Below are positions 32,889-42,545 of a DNA stretch of 58,558 bases, in pieces (within the stretch, counting starts at the first letter, position 1; each line of letters opens with the position of its first letter). The notes under the pieces were generated by a model. It did not search any database. It had not been told where the DNA came from and worked only from the letters and a program-made list of their open reading frames with translations. The position numbers and the translations under genes are program-made. The stretch is taken from the NCBI GenBank assembly GCA_902514755.1, contig CABXRY010000004.1:1-58558 (forward strand), read 5' to 3'. This DNA comes from an uncultured Pelagibacteraceae bacterium (GTDB taxonomy: Bacteria; Pseudomonadota; Alphaproteobacteria; Pelagibacterales; Pelagibacteraceae).

Positions 32889-33998
32889 CTAAATGAAGGG
32901 TAAATCGCAAATATTTCCTAAATGAATTTTTTCATTTATCTCAATTTTAAATGAATTCTTTGAATTCCAATAAGGTTTATTGATCATTGCTATACCAATA
33001 ACTTTTTTAAATGTTGGAGAGTAAGTAGCCGACCTTACAAAGCCAATGATATTATTATCATCGTCAAAAAGGGTTTTTTCACAATACATATCAATTTGAT
33101 CATGATCAATTTTAACTCCCATTAATTTTCTTGTCACACCTTGATCTCTAATTTTTTTTAATCTCTCTTTTCCTAAAAATTCTACTTCGCTATCTAAATT
33201 AGTATATTTTTCAAAATTTGCTTCTAAAGGATTGTCTCTATTATCAAAATCATTTCCATATGAAAGAAGTGCACCTTCAATCCTTTCAATCAGATTTGGA
33301 CATCCTGGTTTTACATTAAATTCCAAACCAGCTTCAAATAAATAATCATAAAGATCTTTTCCTGCCTCAGCATTTTCAACATAAATTTCAAAACCACCTT
33401 GCTTTGACCATCCTGATCGAGCAATAAAATGTTTCACACCTTTAAATTCAAAATAATCAAAATTAAAAAATTTTAACTGACATATTTTTTCTCCAAAAAC
33501 TTTTGACATTAATTGATCTGAAAGAGGACCTTGAACAGCTAAAATATTTACATCAGGTTCTTTTATATCAACATCAAATTTATTGCCTGAAGCAAGTCCT
33601 TTTGCAAAAAAAATAACATCAGAATCAGCAATAGATAACCACCATCTATCTTCAGCTAATTTATTAATAATAGGGTCATTAACTAAATTTCCTTGTCCAT
33701 CAATTATGGGGGCATAATAACATTTGCCAACCTTAGATTTGGAAAGATCTCTACATGTCATCAATTGAACTAACTGAGCAGAATCTTTTCCTGATATCTC
33801 AACTTGCCTTTCAGCAGCAACATCCCATACTTGAACAAATTCTTTTAAATGATGATAATCAACCTCTGCTGAAACAAATGAAGCAGGCAGCAACATATGG
33901 TTGTATACGGTGTAAGAGCTTACTCCTTGTTTTTCAATTCTATCTGTATAAGGAGTGCTTCTTAGTCTTCTTGACTTAGCTATTGGAAAGTTTTTCAT
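32889..33998 (-). CDS. dmdA: DMSP demethylase
   Basis: 369 residues, GcvT (aminomethyltransferase) fold. The whole N-terminus, beginning [20 protein letters not shown] and continuing with [20 protein letters not shown] and [20 protein letters not shown], matches the SAR11-type DmdA closely in sequence and length. The enzyme transfers a methyl group from dimethylsulfoniopropionate to tetrahydrofolate, leaving methylmercaptopropionate. It provides both one-carbon units and reduced sulfur for cells that cannot reduce sulfate. A 53-residue hydrolase remnant ends three bases upstream of its ATG, and dmdB and dmdC precede that on the same strand. Confidence 0.95.
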   Translation of the reverse strand: MKNFPIAKSRRLRSTPYTDRIEKQGVSSYTVYNHMLLPASFVSAEVDYHHLKEFVQVWDVAAERQVEISGKDSAQLVQLMTCRDLSKSKVGKCYYAPIIDGQGNLVNDPIINKLAEDRWWLSIADSDVIFFAKGLASGNKFDVDIKEPDVNILAVQGPLSDQLMSKVFGEKICQLKFFNFDYFEFKGVKHFIARSGWSKQGGFEIYVENAEAGKDLYDYLFEAGLEFNVKPGCPNLIERIEGALLSYGNDFDNRDNPLEANFEKYTNLDSEVEFLGKERLKKIRDQGVTRKLMGVKIDHDQIDMYCEKTLFDDDNNIIGFVRSATYSPTFKKVIGIAMINKPYWNSKNSFKIEINEKIHLGNICDLPFI

Positions 33999-34001
33999 TT
34001 T

Positions 34002-34163
34002 TTAAAAATCTAGGACCTTCTCTCTCATTTCGAAAGCTTTTTCAATCATAATCATATGTCCACAATCATCTATCACATGGGTAACAGAATTATTAATCAA
34101 ATTCGCAAATTTTTTTCCAAATTCTAAATTACACATCTTGTCATCTGAACCTAAAATAAACAT
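34002..34163 (-). pseudogene. C-terminal remnant of an alpha/beta hydrolase
   Basis: A 53-residue frame starts at ATG 34163 and ends with TAA at 34002, three bases before the dmdA ATG. It reads like the last quarter of an alpha/beta hydrolase: MFILGSDDKM (strand with the acidic residue), FANLINNSVTHVIDDCGHM (catalytic His36) and a final helix EKAFEMREKVLDF. An in-frame stop lies 12 bases before the ATG, and the dmdB stop at 34197 leaves no room for the rest of the enzyme. It is therefore a truncated gene, perhaps still translated and coupled to dmdA. No frame for the missing N-terminal part is seen nearby. Confidence 0.7.
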
Positions 34164-34196
34164 TTTTATTTTCTATTTGAAAAATCAAAAAGTTAC

Positions 34197-35813
34197 CTAG
34201 AATTGTTTTCTTAATTCAAATTTTTGAATTTTGCCTGTGGATGTTTTTGGTAACTCACAAAAAATTACTTGTTTAGGTACTTTGAATCCTGCCAATGTTT
34301 CTTTACAAAAATCAATCAATTCTTTTTCTGTAGTAGGCTTATCAGAAATCATTTCAATAAAAGCACAAGGAACTTCTCCCCATTTTTCGTCTGGTTTAGC
34401 AACTACTGCTGCAATAGAAACTGAGGGGTGTTTTGAGAGGGTATTTTCTATCTCAATTGAAGATATATTTTCACCTCCCGAGATAATTATATCTTTTGAC
34501 CTATCCTGTATTTTAACGTACCCATCTGGATGCATAACTGCTAGGTCTCCCGAGTGAAACCAGCCACCAGCCATTGCTTTGTCCGTAGCCTCTTTATCTT
34601 TAAAATATCCTTTCATAACTACATTTCCTCTTATCATGATTTCACCAATGGTTTTTCCATCACTTGGTACTTCTTTCATAGTTTCAGGATCCATAACTGT
34701 CACACCTTCTGTATTTGGATATCTCACACCTTGTCTTGCCTTAATTTCATTTTGTTTATCTTCATCATATGCATTCCACTCATCATTCCATGCACATTGA
34801 GTAACATGGCCATATGTTTCTGTTAAACCATAAACATGCATTACTTCAAATCCTAAATCTTTCATTTTTTTAAAAATTATACTTGGTGGAGGAGCCCCAG
34901 CAGTTAAAACATGGACTTTTTGTTTTAATTTTTTTCTATCACTATCAGGTGCTCCAGTAATCATATTTAATACAATTGGTGCTCCACCAAAATGGGTCAC
35001 ATTATATTTATCGATTAATGCAAAAACTTTTTTAACATCTATATTCCTTAAACAAATAGTTCTTCCATTTAGCATTGCAATTGTCCAAGGATAACACCAG
35101 CCATTACAATGAAACATTGGAACTATAGTTAAAAAATTTAATCTATTGGGCATATTCCAAGCAACTGCACTACCTGTTGACATTAAATATGAACCTCTAT
35201 GGTGATAGACAACTCCTTTAGGATTTCCTGTAGTTCCTGAAGTATAACTTAATGATATTGCCTGCCATTCATCATCTGGCATTTTATAAAGATAATTTTC
35301 ATCGCCTGTTTTTAGAAAACTTTCGTACTCTAAATCACCAATTTTTTCTAATTTAGACTGATCAGCATGTTTGTCATTTATATCTATTACAATAATTTTT
35401 TTGTCTAAAATTTTTAATGCTTTTTTTACCTCCACATGCAGTTGTCTATCTACAACTAAAACTTTTGCCTCACTATGATCTAAAATATAAGCAATTGTAT
35501 TGGCGTCTAGTCTAATATTTATTGTATTCAATACTCCACCAGCCATCGGAATTGAGTAATGTGCTTCAAAAATTTCTGGCGTATTAAAAGCTAAAAAAGA
35601 AACTGTGTCTCCTTTTTTAATACCAATTTTTTCCAAGGCACTGGCAAACTTAGTGGTTCGTTTATAAACTTCACTCCAAGTATAACTTCTATCTTCATAA
35701 ACTATAGCCTCATAGTTAGGATAAACATCTTTAGCCCTCTCTAAAAATGTTAGTGGAGTAAGAGGTACATAATTTGCAGAATTTTTATCTAGGTTTGTAT
35801 CATAACTACTCAT
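34197..35813 (-). CDS. dmdB: Methylmercaptopropionate-CoA ligase (acyl-CoA synthetase)
   Basis: 538 residues, AMP-forming ligase. The P-loop-like motif is LSYTSGTTGNPKGVVYHHRG, followed by HVYGLTETYGHVTQ, the hinge region GWFHSGDLAVMHPDGY and the C-terminal catalytic Lys in LPKTSTGKIQKFELR. The family includes medium-chain acyl-CoA ligases and DmdB. The position between a DmdC-like dehydrogenase and dmdA makes methylmercaptopropionate the likely substrate, which is an inference from context. It starts 2 bases after dmdC. Confidence 0.85.
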   Translation of the reverse strand: MSSYDTNLDKNSANYVPLTPLTFLERAKDVYPNYEAIVYEDRSYTWSEVYKRTTKFASALEKIGIKKGDTVSFLAFNTPEIFEAHYSIPMAGGVLNTINIRLDANTIAYILDHSEAKVLVVDRQLHVEVKKALKILDKKIIVIDINDKHADQSKLEKIGDLEYESFLKTGDENYLYKMPDDEWQAISLSYTSGTTGNPKGVVYHHRGSYLMSTGSAVAWNMPNRLNFLTIVPMFHCNGWCYPWTIAMLNGRTICLRNIDVKKVFALIDKYNVTHFGGAPIVLNMITGAPDSDRKKLKQKVHVLTAGAPPPSIIFKKMKDLGFEVMHVYGLTETYGHVTQCAWNDEWNAYDEDKQNEIKARQGVRYPNTEGVTVMDPETMKEVPSDGKTIGEIMIRGNVVMKGYFKDKEATDKAMAGGWFHSGDLAVMHPDGYVKIQDRSKDIIISGGENISSIEIENTLSKHPSVSIAAVVAKPDEKWGEVPCAFIEMISDKPTTEKELIDFCKETLAGFKVPKQVIFCELPKTSTGKIQKFELRKQF

Positions 35814-35815
35814 AA

Positions 35816-37579
35816 CTAATTAAATTTGAAATTCATTATATTCGAACTACCAGATATCGCTGTTTTATAGTGATGTTCAGCTCTTGGTAACACCTTATCA
35901 AAGAAAAATTTTGCAGTATTGATTTTATCTTCATAGAATTCTTTATTTGTATCATAATCATTAAAACTAACTTCTAAAATCTTTATCCAAGAGTAAGCTA
36001 AAGAAACAAAACCAAGTGTTTTTAAATAATCATTTGCTGCTGCGCTTACATCGTCTTTTTCCTCTTTACTCTTATCATTAATCCAATCGGTAAATTTTGA
36101 TAAAATATCTAGATAGTAGTTTAATTCTTTTGAAAAGATTTTGACCTTTTCATTTTTACTTTCACTCTCTGTCTTAATCATATTTAAAAAATTACCAATT
36201 ATGTTTCCGTTTTTATTTGATAGTTTTCTAAATACTAAATCTGCTGCTTGAACTGAATTTGTTCCTTCATAAATTGGTGTAATTCTATTATCACGATATA
36301 GTTGTTCAATACCCTGATCTTTTGTAAAACCATATCCACCATGAATTTGCATAGCATCGCTCGTAATTTCTGTTGCTAAGTCAGTAAATAACGATTTTAC
36401 TACTGGCGTCATCAATGAAACATAATCTGAAGCCTCTTGTTTAATTTTTTCATCTGGATGATTAAGGCTAACCTCTGTTTGCTGAGAAAGCCAAAAACAT
36501 AAAGCTCTTTCACCTTCAATAATAGATTTCATATTTAACAGAGATCTTCTTATATCTGCATGCTCAATAATAAAGTCTGCACCATTAGTTGATTTTGAAT
36601 TGTTTGTTTTGCCTTGTTTTCTTTCTTTGGCATAACTAAGTGAATTTTGATATGCTATTTCTGAGATTCCTAATCCTTGAACTCCAACTATTATTCTTTC
36701 TAAGTTCATCATGGTAAACATTTGGCTTAAACCCTTATTTTTTGGTCCAATCATATAACCGACGGCATCATCAAAATTTAATACACAAGTTGCAGAACCT
36801 TTGATTCCCATTTTATGCTCTACAGATCCAGTACTTACACCATTTCTAGGGCCAATAGTGCCATCTTCATTTACTATAAATTTTGGAACAAGAAACAAAC
36901 TAATCCCTTTAGTTCCAGGAGGTGAGTCCGAAGCTCTTGCAATTACTAAATGAATAATATTTTCTGTAAGATCTTGATCACCTGAAGTTATAAATATTTT
37001 TTGTCCACTAATCTTATAAGTGCCGTTAGATTGTTCTACAGCTTTTGTCTTTAACATTCCTAAATCTGTTCCGCAAACTGGTTCCGTTAAGCACATTGTT
37101 CCACTCCATTTACCCTCGACCATTTTTGGAAGATATTTATCTTTCATATCTTCGGCTGCATGTCTTAAAATACAATTATAAGCGCCTATAGTTAGTTCAC
37201 TATAAAGTTTAAATGAAAGAGAAGTTGCAGATAACATTTCATCAAAAAATGCACTTACTGTTTTAGGCATGCCTTGACCACCATATTTAGGGTCACACGA
37301 TAAAGATACCCACCCATCTTCAATATATTTGTTATATGCCTCTTTGTAACCTGGGGGTGTTCTAACAACTCCATTTTCTAACTTAGCGGGATTTTCATCT
37401 CCAGCTACTGCTAATGGTAATATAAGATTTTGATTTATTTTTGCTGCTTCTTCTAGAATATCTTTTACTAAATCTAGACTAACTTCGTTATATTTTTCTA
37501 ATTCATTGTAATTTTTGTTATCTCTTAATTTTTCATACAAAAAGAGCATGTCTTCTACTGGAGCAGTATAATTTGGCAT
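35816..37579 (-). CDS. dmdC: Methylmercaptopropionyl-CoA dehydrogenase (acyl-CoA dehydrogenase)
   Basis: 587 residues, the long acyl-CoA dehydrogenase form to which DmdC belongs. Visible are the N-terminal MPNYTAPVEDMLFLYEKL, CLTEPVCGTDLGMLKTKAV, the flavin region ISGQKIFITSGDQDLTENI, and HGGYGFTKDQGIEQLYRDNR with TPIYEGTNSVQAADLV. DmdC oxidises methylmercaptopropionyl-CoA to methylthioacryloyl-CoA. It is followed by dmdB and dmdA. No dmdD-type hydratase gene is present in the window, so the last step must be done by another enzyme. Confidence 0.86.
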   Translation of the reverse strand: MPNYTAPVEDMLFLYEKLRDNKNYNELEKYNEVSLDLVKDILEEAAKINQNLILPLAVAGDENPAKLENGVVRTPPGYKEAYNKYIEDGWVSLSCDPKYGGQGMPKTVSAFFDEMLSATSLSFKLYSELTIGAYNCILRHAAEDMKDKYLPKMVEGKWSGTMCLTEPVCGTDLGMLKTKAVEQSNGTYKISGQKIFITSGDQDLTENIIHLVIARASDSPPGTKGISLFLVPKFIVNEDGTIGPRNGVSTGSVEHKMGIKGSATCVLNFDDAVGYMIGPKNKGLSQMFTMMNLERIIVGVQGLGISEIAYQNSLSYAKERKQGKTNNSKSTNGADFIIEHADIRRSLLNMKSIIEGERALCFWLSQQTEVSLNHPDEKIKQEASDYVSLMTPVVKSLFTDLATEITSDAMQIHGGYGFTKDQGIEQLYRDNRITPIYEGTNSVQAADLVFRKLSNKNGNIIGNFLNMIKTESESKNEKVKIFSKELNYYLDILSKFTDWINDKSKEEKDDVSAAANDYLKTLGFVSLAYSWIKILEVSFNDYDTNKEFYEDKINTAKFFFDKVLPRAEHHYKTAISGSSNIMNFKFN

Positions 37580-37605
37580 TCTGGGACCTTAGAATAATTC
37601 TAGAA

Positions 37606-38712
37606 TTATTGCAATTTTGAAATTATCGCATCACCCATCGCTGATGTTGAGGTCTCTTTCATTCCTTCCGATAATATATCTTTAGTTCTTAAACCATCAT
37701 TTAGCACGGCTTGAACGGCTTTTTCTAGACTATCAGCTTCGCTATCAAGATCTAAGGAATATTTTAATGCCATTGCAAAACTTAATATTGATGCAATTGG
37801 GTTAGCAATTCCTTTTCCTGCGATATCTGGTGCTGAACCATGAATAGGTTCATACATTGCTCTCATTTCTCCATCCTTATTTTTTGCACCTAATGATGCA
37901 GATGGGAGAAGCCCTAAAGATCCTGTTAACATTGATGCTTGATCTGAAAGCATATCACCAAACAAATTATCAGTTACTATAACGTCAAATTGTTTTGGAT
38001 TTCTTAAAAGTTGCATTGCACAATTATCTGCAAGCATATGGCTTAGATCTACATCTTTATATTCTTTATCGTGAAGTTCTTGGACTTCTTCTTTCCAAAG
38101 TTGACCTGCTTCCATTACATTTGATTTTTCACATGAGGTTACTTTGTTAGATCTTTTTTTTGCTAAATCAAAAGCAATTCTAGCTACTCTAGTAATTTCA
38201 CTAGTCGTATATGTATGTGTATTTATTCCTTTTCTTTCACCATTGTCTATTGGTTTAATTCCTCTTGGTTCACCAAAATAAATTCCACCTGTCAACTCTC
38301 TAACAATCATTATATCTAAGCCTGATACAATTTCAGGCTTAAGAGTTGATGCGTCAACTAATTGCTCAAAACATATTGCAGGTCTTAAATTTGCAAATAA
38401 TTTTAATTCTTTTCTAAGCTTTAATAGTGCTCTTTCAGGTTTTTTTGAAAATTCAATATCATCCCATTTAGGTCCACCAACAGCTCCTAACATTATCACT
38501 TCACTTTCAAGAGCTTTATAAAAAACCTCATCAGTTATCGGCGTTCCATGTTTGTCATAGGAACAGCCGCCAACAAGAGCCTCATCTATTTCAAAATCTA
38601 AAGATTTTTTATCATTAAACCAATTAATAATTTTTTTAACTTCATTAATAACTTCAGGACCAATTCCGTCACCTGGCAATAAAAGTATTTTTCTTTTTTT
38701 TACCTTAATCAT
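37606..38712 (-). CDS. leuB: 3-isopropylmalate dehydrogenase
   Basis: 368 residues. [19 protein letters not shown] at the start, [19 protein letters not shown] in the middle, and the metal/substrate segment [20 protein letters not shown] with [20 protein letters not shown] are canonical for LeuB. It oxidatively decarboxylates 3-isopropylmalate in leucine synthesis. It overlaps leuD by 8 bases, and dmdC starts 26 bases after it. Confidence 0.96.
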   Translation of the reverse strand: MIKVKKRKILLLPGDGIGPEVINEVKKIINWFNDKKSLDFEIDEALVGGCSYDKHGTPITDEVFYKALESEVIMLGAVGGPKWDDIEFSKKPERALLKLRKELKLFANLRPAICFEQLVDASTLKPEIVSGLDIMIVRELTGGIYFGEPRGIKPIDNGERKGINTHTYTTSEITRVARIAFDLAKKRSNKVTSCEKSNVMEAGQLWKEEVQELHDKEYKDVDLSHMLADNCAMQLLRNPKQFDVIVTDNLFGDMLSDQASMLTGSLGLLPSASLGAKNKDGEMRAMYEPIHGSAPDIAGKGIANPIASILSFAMALKYSLDLDSEADSLEKAVQAVLNDGLRTKDILSEGMKETSTSAMGDAIISKLQ

Positions 38713-39310
38713 TAAAAATCCATGGCTTCTTATTTTTTAAGTTTAACTCAAAATTTTCAATTTTATCTGATTTATTTAAAGAAAGAGCAATATCATCTAG
38801 ACCTTCAAGTAGGCATTTTTTTTTAAATGGATCTACTTGGAATTTAATTTCATTATTTCCATAAACTATTTTTTCTTCATTTAAATCAACGGAAATTTCT
38901 TCTTTTCTATTTGCATATTCTGATAATTCTTTAATTTTTTCTTCCTCTAAAATAATAGGTAAAATTCCATTTTTAAAACAATTGCTAAAAAAAATGTCTG
39001 CATAGCTAGAACTTATGACACACGTTATTCCAAAATCTAATAGTGCCCATGGCGCATGTTCTCTTGATGAACCACATCCAAAATTTTTACCGGTAATTAA
39101 GATTTTTGATTCATTGTAAGGACTTTGGTTTAATACAAAATCGCTTATTTCTTTACCTTGGTTGTCATATCTCATTTCAAAAAATAAATTTTTTCCTAGA
39201 CCAGTTCTTTTGATAGTTTTTAAAAATTGTTTTGGAATAATCATATCTGTATCGATATTTACTATTGGCAAATACGCAGGTATGCCTTTTAATGAATTAA
39301 ATTTTTTCAT
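38705..39310 (-). CDS. leuD: 3-isopropylmalate dehydratase small subunit
   Basis: 201 residues, swivel domain. [20 protein letters not shown] and the signature [20 protein letters not shown] identify LeuD. It forms the isomerase with LeuC. It sits directly after leuC with no spacer bases and overlaps leuB by 8 bases. Confidence 0.96.
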   Translation of the reverse strand: MKKFNSLKGIPAYLPIVNIDTDMIIPKQFLKTIKRTGLGKNLFFEMRYDNQGKEISDFVLNQSPYNESKILITGKNFGCGSSREHAPWALLDFGITCVISSSYADIFFSNCFKNGILPIILEEEKIKELSEYANRKEEISVDLNEEKIVYGNNEIKFQVDPFKKKCLLEGLDDIALSLNKSDKIENFELNLKNKKPWIFND

Positions 39311-40714
39311 TTAATTTTGATACTTTCTAACATCGTCTAAGCTTCCGGAAATTGCTGCAGCAGCTGCCATACCAGGACTTACTAGATGAGTTCTTCCTCC
39401 TCTACCTTGTCTACCTTCAAAATTTCTGTTTGAAGTAGAAGCACATCTTTCCTCAGGTTTCAATTTATCAGCGTTCATTGCTAAACACATTGAGCATCCT
39501 GGCTCTCTCCACTCAAATCCAGAGGCTAAAAATATTTTATCCAAACCTTCTTGTTCTGCTTGTTCTTTAACTAAACCAGAACCTGGAACAACCATTGCAT
39601 TTACATGTGATGATATTTTTTTATCTTTTAAAATTTTAGCAGCTTCTCTTAGGTCTTCTATTCTTCCATTTGTACAACTTCCTATAAATACTTTATCAAT
39701 TTTAATATCTTTAGCTGCCATATCAGGTTTTAAACCCATGTATTTTAAAGCTCTCTGGATTGAATTTTTTTTATCTTCGTCGTTTTCGCTTTGTGGATTA
39801 GGAACCTTACCATCGATTGTAATCACATCCTGAGGAGAAGTTCCCCAAGTAATCATTGGTAAAATATCATTGGCGTTTAAATTTATTTCTTGATCAAAGC
39901 TTGCATCAGTGTCGGTTTTAAGAGTATTCCAATAGTCAAGAGCCTTTTCCCAATTATCTCCTTTTGGTGACATTGGTTTTCCTTTTAAATAATCAAATAT
40001 CTTTTCATCAGGTGCTATTAACCCTGCCCTTGCACCACCTTCAATTGTCATATTGCAAATTGTCATTCTTTGTTCAACACTCAAAGACCTTATTAAATCA
40101 CCTGAATATTCGATTACAGAACCTGTTCCACCGGCTGTACCTATTTTACCAATAATTTGAAGAATTACGTCTTTCGATGTAACTCCAAGAGGTAATTGAC
40201 CATTAACATTTATTCTAAAATTTTTTGCTTTTTTTTGAACTAACGTTTGTGTTGCTAAAACATGTTCAACTTCAGAAGTACCAATACCAAATGCTAGAGA
40301 ACCAAAAGCACCGTGTGTTGCTGTATGGCTGTCTCCACAAACAATCACTGTTCCTGGTTGTGTGAAACCTTGCTCTGGTCCAATAATATGTACAATCCCT
40401 TGCCTTTTGTCATCCATTCCAAAAAGTTGAATACCAAATTCTTTACAATTAGCCTCTAAAGTATCTACTTGTATCTTTGACTCTTCATCAGCTATTCCTT
40501 TTGTTCTATCTGTTGTGGGTACATTGTGATCAGCTACAGCTAAAGTTAAATTAGGTCTTCTAACTTTTCTGTTTGTATTTCTTAAACCTTCAAAAGCTTG
40601 TGGACTAGTTACTTCATGTACTAAATGCCTATCAACAAAAAGTAATGCTGTTCCATCATCTTGTTGATCTACTAAGTGATCATTCCAAATTTTATCGTAA
40701 AGAGTAGTGGACAT
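39311..40714 (-). CDS. leuC: 3-isopropylmalate dehydratase large subunit
   Basis: 467 residues, aconitase superfamily. Cys ligands of the [4Fe-4S] cluster are in [14 protein letters not shown] and [34 protein letters not shown] is the N-terminal family block. It is the first gene of leuCDB and starts 10 bases after rplS ends, so leucine genes may be read through from the ribosomal-protein operon. Confidence 0.96.
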   Translation of the reverse strand: MSTTLYDKIWNDHLVDQQDDGTALLFVDRHLVHEVTSPQAFEGLRNTNRKVRRPNLTLAVADHNVPTTDRTKGIADEESKIQVDTLEANCKEFGIQLFGMDDKRQGIVHIIGPEQGFTQPGTVIVCGDSHTATHGAFGSLAFGIGTSEVEHVLATQTLVQKKAKNFRINVNGQLPLGVTSKDVILQIIGKIGTAGGTGSVIEYSGDLIRSLSVEQRMTICNMTIEGGARAGLIAPDEKIFDYLKGKPMSPKGDNWEKALDYWNTLKTDTDASFDQEINLNANDILPMITWGTSPQDVITIDGKVPNPQSENDEDKKNSIQRALKYMGLKPDMAAKDIKIDKVFIGSCTNGRIEDLREAAKILKDKKISSHVNAMVVPGSGLVKEQAEQEGLDKIFLASGFEWREPGCSMCLAMNADKLKPEERCASTSNRNFEGRQGRGGRTHLVSPGMAAAAAISGSLDDVRKYQN

Positions 40715-40724
40715 TGAAAAAAAA

Positions 40725-41333
40725 TTATTTTTTTTCTGAAGTGCTTTCTGATTTTTGTTCTTCTTTAGGAGCTGCTTCTGCTACTGGAGCTTCTTCTTTA
40801 GGAGCTGCTTCTGCTACTGGAGCTTCTTCTTTAGGAGCTGCGTCTGCTATTGGAGCTTCTTCTTTAGGAGCTGCTTCTGCTACTGGAGCTTCTACTTTAG
40901 GAGCTTCCACGGCTGGCGCCACATTCTCCTCAGTAACAGTTTCTGGTTTTACATCAACATCGATTCCAATTTTTTTTCTAATCTTTTCTGCAATTCTTGC
41001 TGATTTACCTGTTCTATCTCTTAAGTAATATAATTTAGCTCTTCTAACTTTACCTGATCTAATAACTTTAATTGAATCTATTAATGTTCCATATAAAGGG
41101 AAAGTTCTTTCAACACCTTCACCAAAAGAAATTTTTCTTACTGTAAAAGAAGAGTTTAAATCTCTACTTTTTTTAGCAATGCAAACGCCTTCAAAATATT
41201 GAATTCTTTCTTTTTTACCCTCTGTTATTCTAACACCAACTTTTACAACATCACCTGGATAAAAATCTGGAATTTTTTTCTCAGAAAGTATTTTCTTAAC
41301 ATTATGCTGGTTTATTTCTTCAATTGTTTTCAT
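40725..41333 (-). CDS. rplS: 50S ribosomal protein L19 with long Ala/Glu/Pro-rich tail
   Basis: 202 residues from the ATG at 41333 ([15 protein letters not shown]); an in-frame ATG five codons upstream gives MINIAMKT and is less likely. Residues 1-115 hold the L19 core: [36 protein letters not shown] and [18 protein letters not shown]. From about residue 125 the protein carries a low-complexity tail built from an 11-residue repeat ([15 protein letters not shown]), four copies encoded by a 33-base DNA repeat. L19 usually ends near residue 115-130, so this tail is an addition. The gene follows trmD, as in the classical rpsP-trmD-rplS operon. Confidence 0.94.
   Translation of the reverse strand: MKTIEEINQHNVKKILSEKKIPDFYPGDVVKVGVRITEGKKERIQYFEGVCIAKKSRDLNSSFTVRKISFGEGVERTFPLYGTLIDSIKVIRSGKVRRAKLYYLRDRTGKSARIAEKIRKKIGIDVDVKPETVTEENVAPAVEAPKVEAPVAEAAPKEEAPIADAAPKEEAPVAEAAPKEEAPVAEAAPKEEQKSESTSEKK
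40768..40899 (-). repeat. 33-base tandem repeat in the rplS tail (4 copies)
   Basis: Units starting GGAGCTGC on the plus strand begin at 40768, 40801, 40834 and 40867, exactly 33 bases apart. The copies differ by a few bases (for example CGTCTGCTATT in the third). They encode the 11-residue repeat of the L19 tail. In-phase unit length keeps copy number free to change without breaking the frame. Confidence 0.9.
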
Positions 41334-41349
41334 AGCTATATTTATCAAA

Positions 41350-42036
41350 TTAATTCTTCTTATATTTTTCCCATAAATCTGGTCTTCGGTCGCGTGTTAT
41401 AGCCTCAGATTGAGATAAACGCCAGTCTTTAATTTTGCTGTGATCTCCTGATAATAGGACCTCTGGAACAGCTTTTTCCTCCCAAATTTGAGGTTTTGTG
41501 TACTGCGGATACTCTAATAACCCGTTTTCAAAACTTTCATCAATTTTAGAATTTTCATTACCCAGAATACCAGGCAAAAGTCTAAGCACACTATCTATCA
41601 CAACAAATGCAGCTGTTTCGCCGCCAGATAAAACATAATCTCCAATACTTATTTCCTCAATATTTCTTGTAGATAGCACTCTCTCATCAACCCCTTCAAA
41701 ATGCCCACAAATTAAAGATATTGATTTTTCATCAGACAATTCTTGAGCATAATTTTGATCAAACTTTTTACCCCTTGGTGATAAATAAATTATTCTTCCG
41801 CCTTTGATTTCATTTTGATCAAGTGATTTTGCTAAGACATCAGGTTTTAAAAGCATACCAGAACCGCCGCCGTAAGGAGTATCATCAACCGTTTTATGTT
41901 TATCCTCAGCTGCGTCTCTAATGTTTACAATATTCAAGTTCCATAAATTTTTAGATAAAGCTTTTCCGTAAAGTCCTTTTGATAAAGGTCCAGGAAAAAC
42001 TTCTGGGTAAAGTGTAAATACTTGAGCTTGCCACAT
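41350..42036 (-). CDS. trmD: tRNA (guanine-N1-)-methyltransferase
   Basis: 228 residues, SPOUT knot enzyme. [20 protein letters not shown] at the start, [31 protein letters not shown] and [20 protein letters not shown] (the knot region) are diagnostic. It methylates G37 of tRNAs reading CNN codons and prevents frameshifting. It lies between rpsP (14 bases upstream) and rplS. rimM, usually found between rpsP and trmD, is missing at this place. Confidence 0.96.
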   Translation of the reverse strand: MWQAQVFTLYPEVFPGPLSKGLYGKALSKNLWNLNIVNIRDAAEDKHKTVDDTPYGGGSGMLLKPDVLAKSLDQNEIKGGRIIYLSPRGKKFDQNYAQELSDEKSISLICGHFEGVDERVLSTRNIEEISIGDYVLSGGETAAFVVIDSVLRLLPGILGNENSKIDESFENGLLEYPQYTKPQIWEEKAVPEVLLSGDHSKIKDWRLSQSEAITRDRRPDLWEKYKKN

Positions 42037-42050
42037 AAATAATCTTTAAA

Positions 42051-42530
42051 TTATTTTTGTTGCTCTTTTGGAGCTTCTGCTGCCGGTGCTGCTTCTGCTT
42101 TTGGAGCTTCTGCTTTTGGAGCCTCTGTTGCCGGTGCTGCTTCTGCTTTTGGAGCTTCTTCTTTAGGAGCTTCTGCTGCTGGTGCATCTGCTTTTGGAGC
42201 AGCTGCTGGTGAATCTTCACCTTCTTTTTTTCTCTCTTTTTTTGGAACAGCTTTTTTCGGATTGTTGCCATTAGCAGGCATAGGCATTAATTCATTTTCA
42301 CCCAAAATTCTTGCAACTCTTATAGTCGGTTGAGCACCTTGATCTAACCAATATTTAATTCTTTCAGCCTCAAGACCTACTCTTTCTTTTTTATCTTTAG
42401 GCAAAAGTGGGTTAAAGAAGCCTACTTTTTCTATAAATCTTCCATCTCTTGCAAATCGACTGTCTGCTACAACTACTTTATAAACAGGACGTTTTTTTGT
42501 TCCACCTCTTGATAATCTTAATTTTAACAT
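42051..42530 (-). CDS. rpsP: 30S ribosomal protein S16 with Ala/Pro-rich tail
   Basis: 159 residues. The core [35 protein letters not shown] and [18 protein letters not shown] covers about residues 1-80. The remaining half is a Lys/Glu/Ala/Pro-rich tail ([18 protein letters not shown] and similar) resembling the L19 tail. S16 normally has about 80-100 residues. It lies 15 bases after ffh and 14 before trmD. Confidence 0.95.
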   Translation of the reverse strand: MLKLRLSRGGTKKRPVYKVVVADSRFARDGRFIEKVGFFNPLLPKDKKERVGLEAERIKYWLDQGAQPTIRVARILGENELMPMPANGNNPKKAVPKKERKKEGEDSPAAAPKADAPAAEAPKEEAPKAEAAPATEAPKAEAPKAEAAPAAEAPKEQQK

Positions 42531-42545
42531 TTGTTCTCCTTTATA

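Noticed and set aside
40714..41028. A plus-strand frame rich in Gly, Ala and Ser opposite rplS
   Set aside because: It is the reverse-strand reading of the 33-base repeat in the L19 tail; the minus-strand frame is the known protein.
41951..42271. A Lys/Gln-rich minus-strand frame over the rpsP tail
   Set aside because: It is the alternative frame of the repetitive S16 tail and overlaps trmD; low complexity explains its openness.
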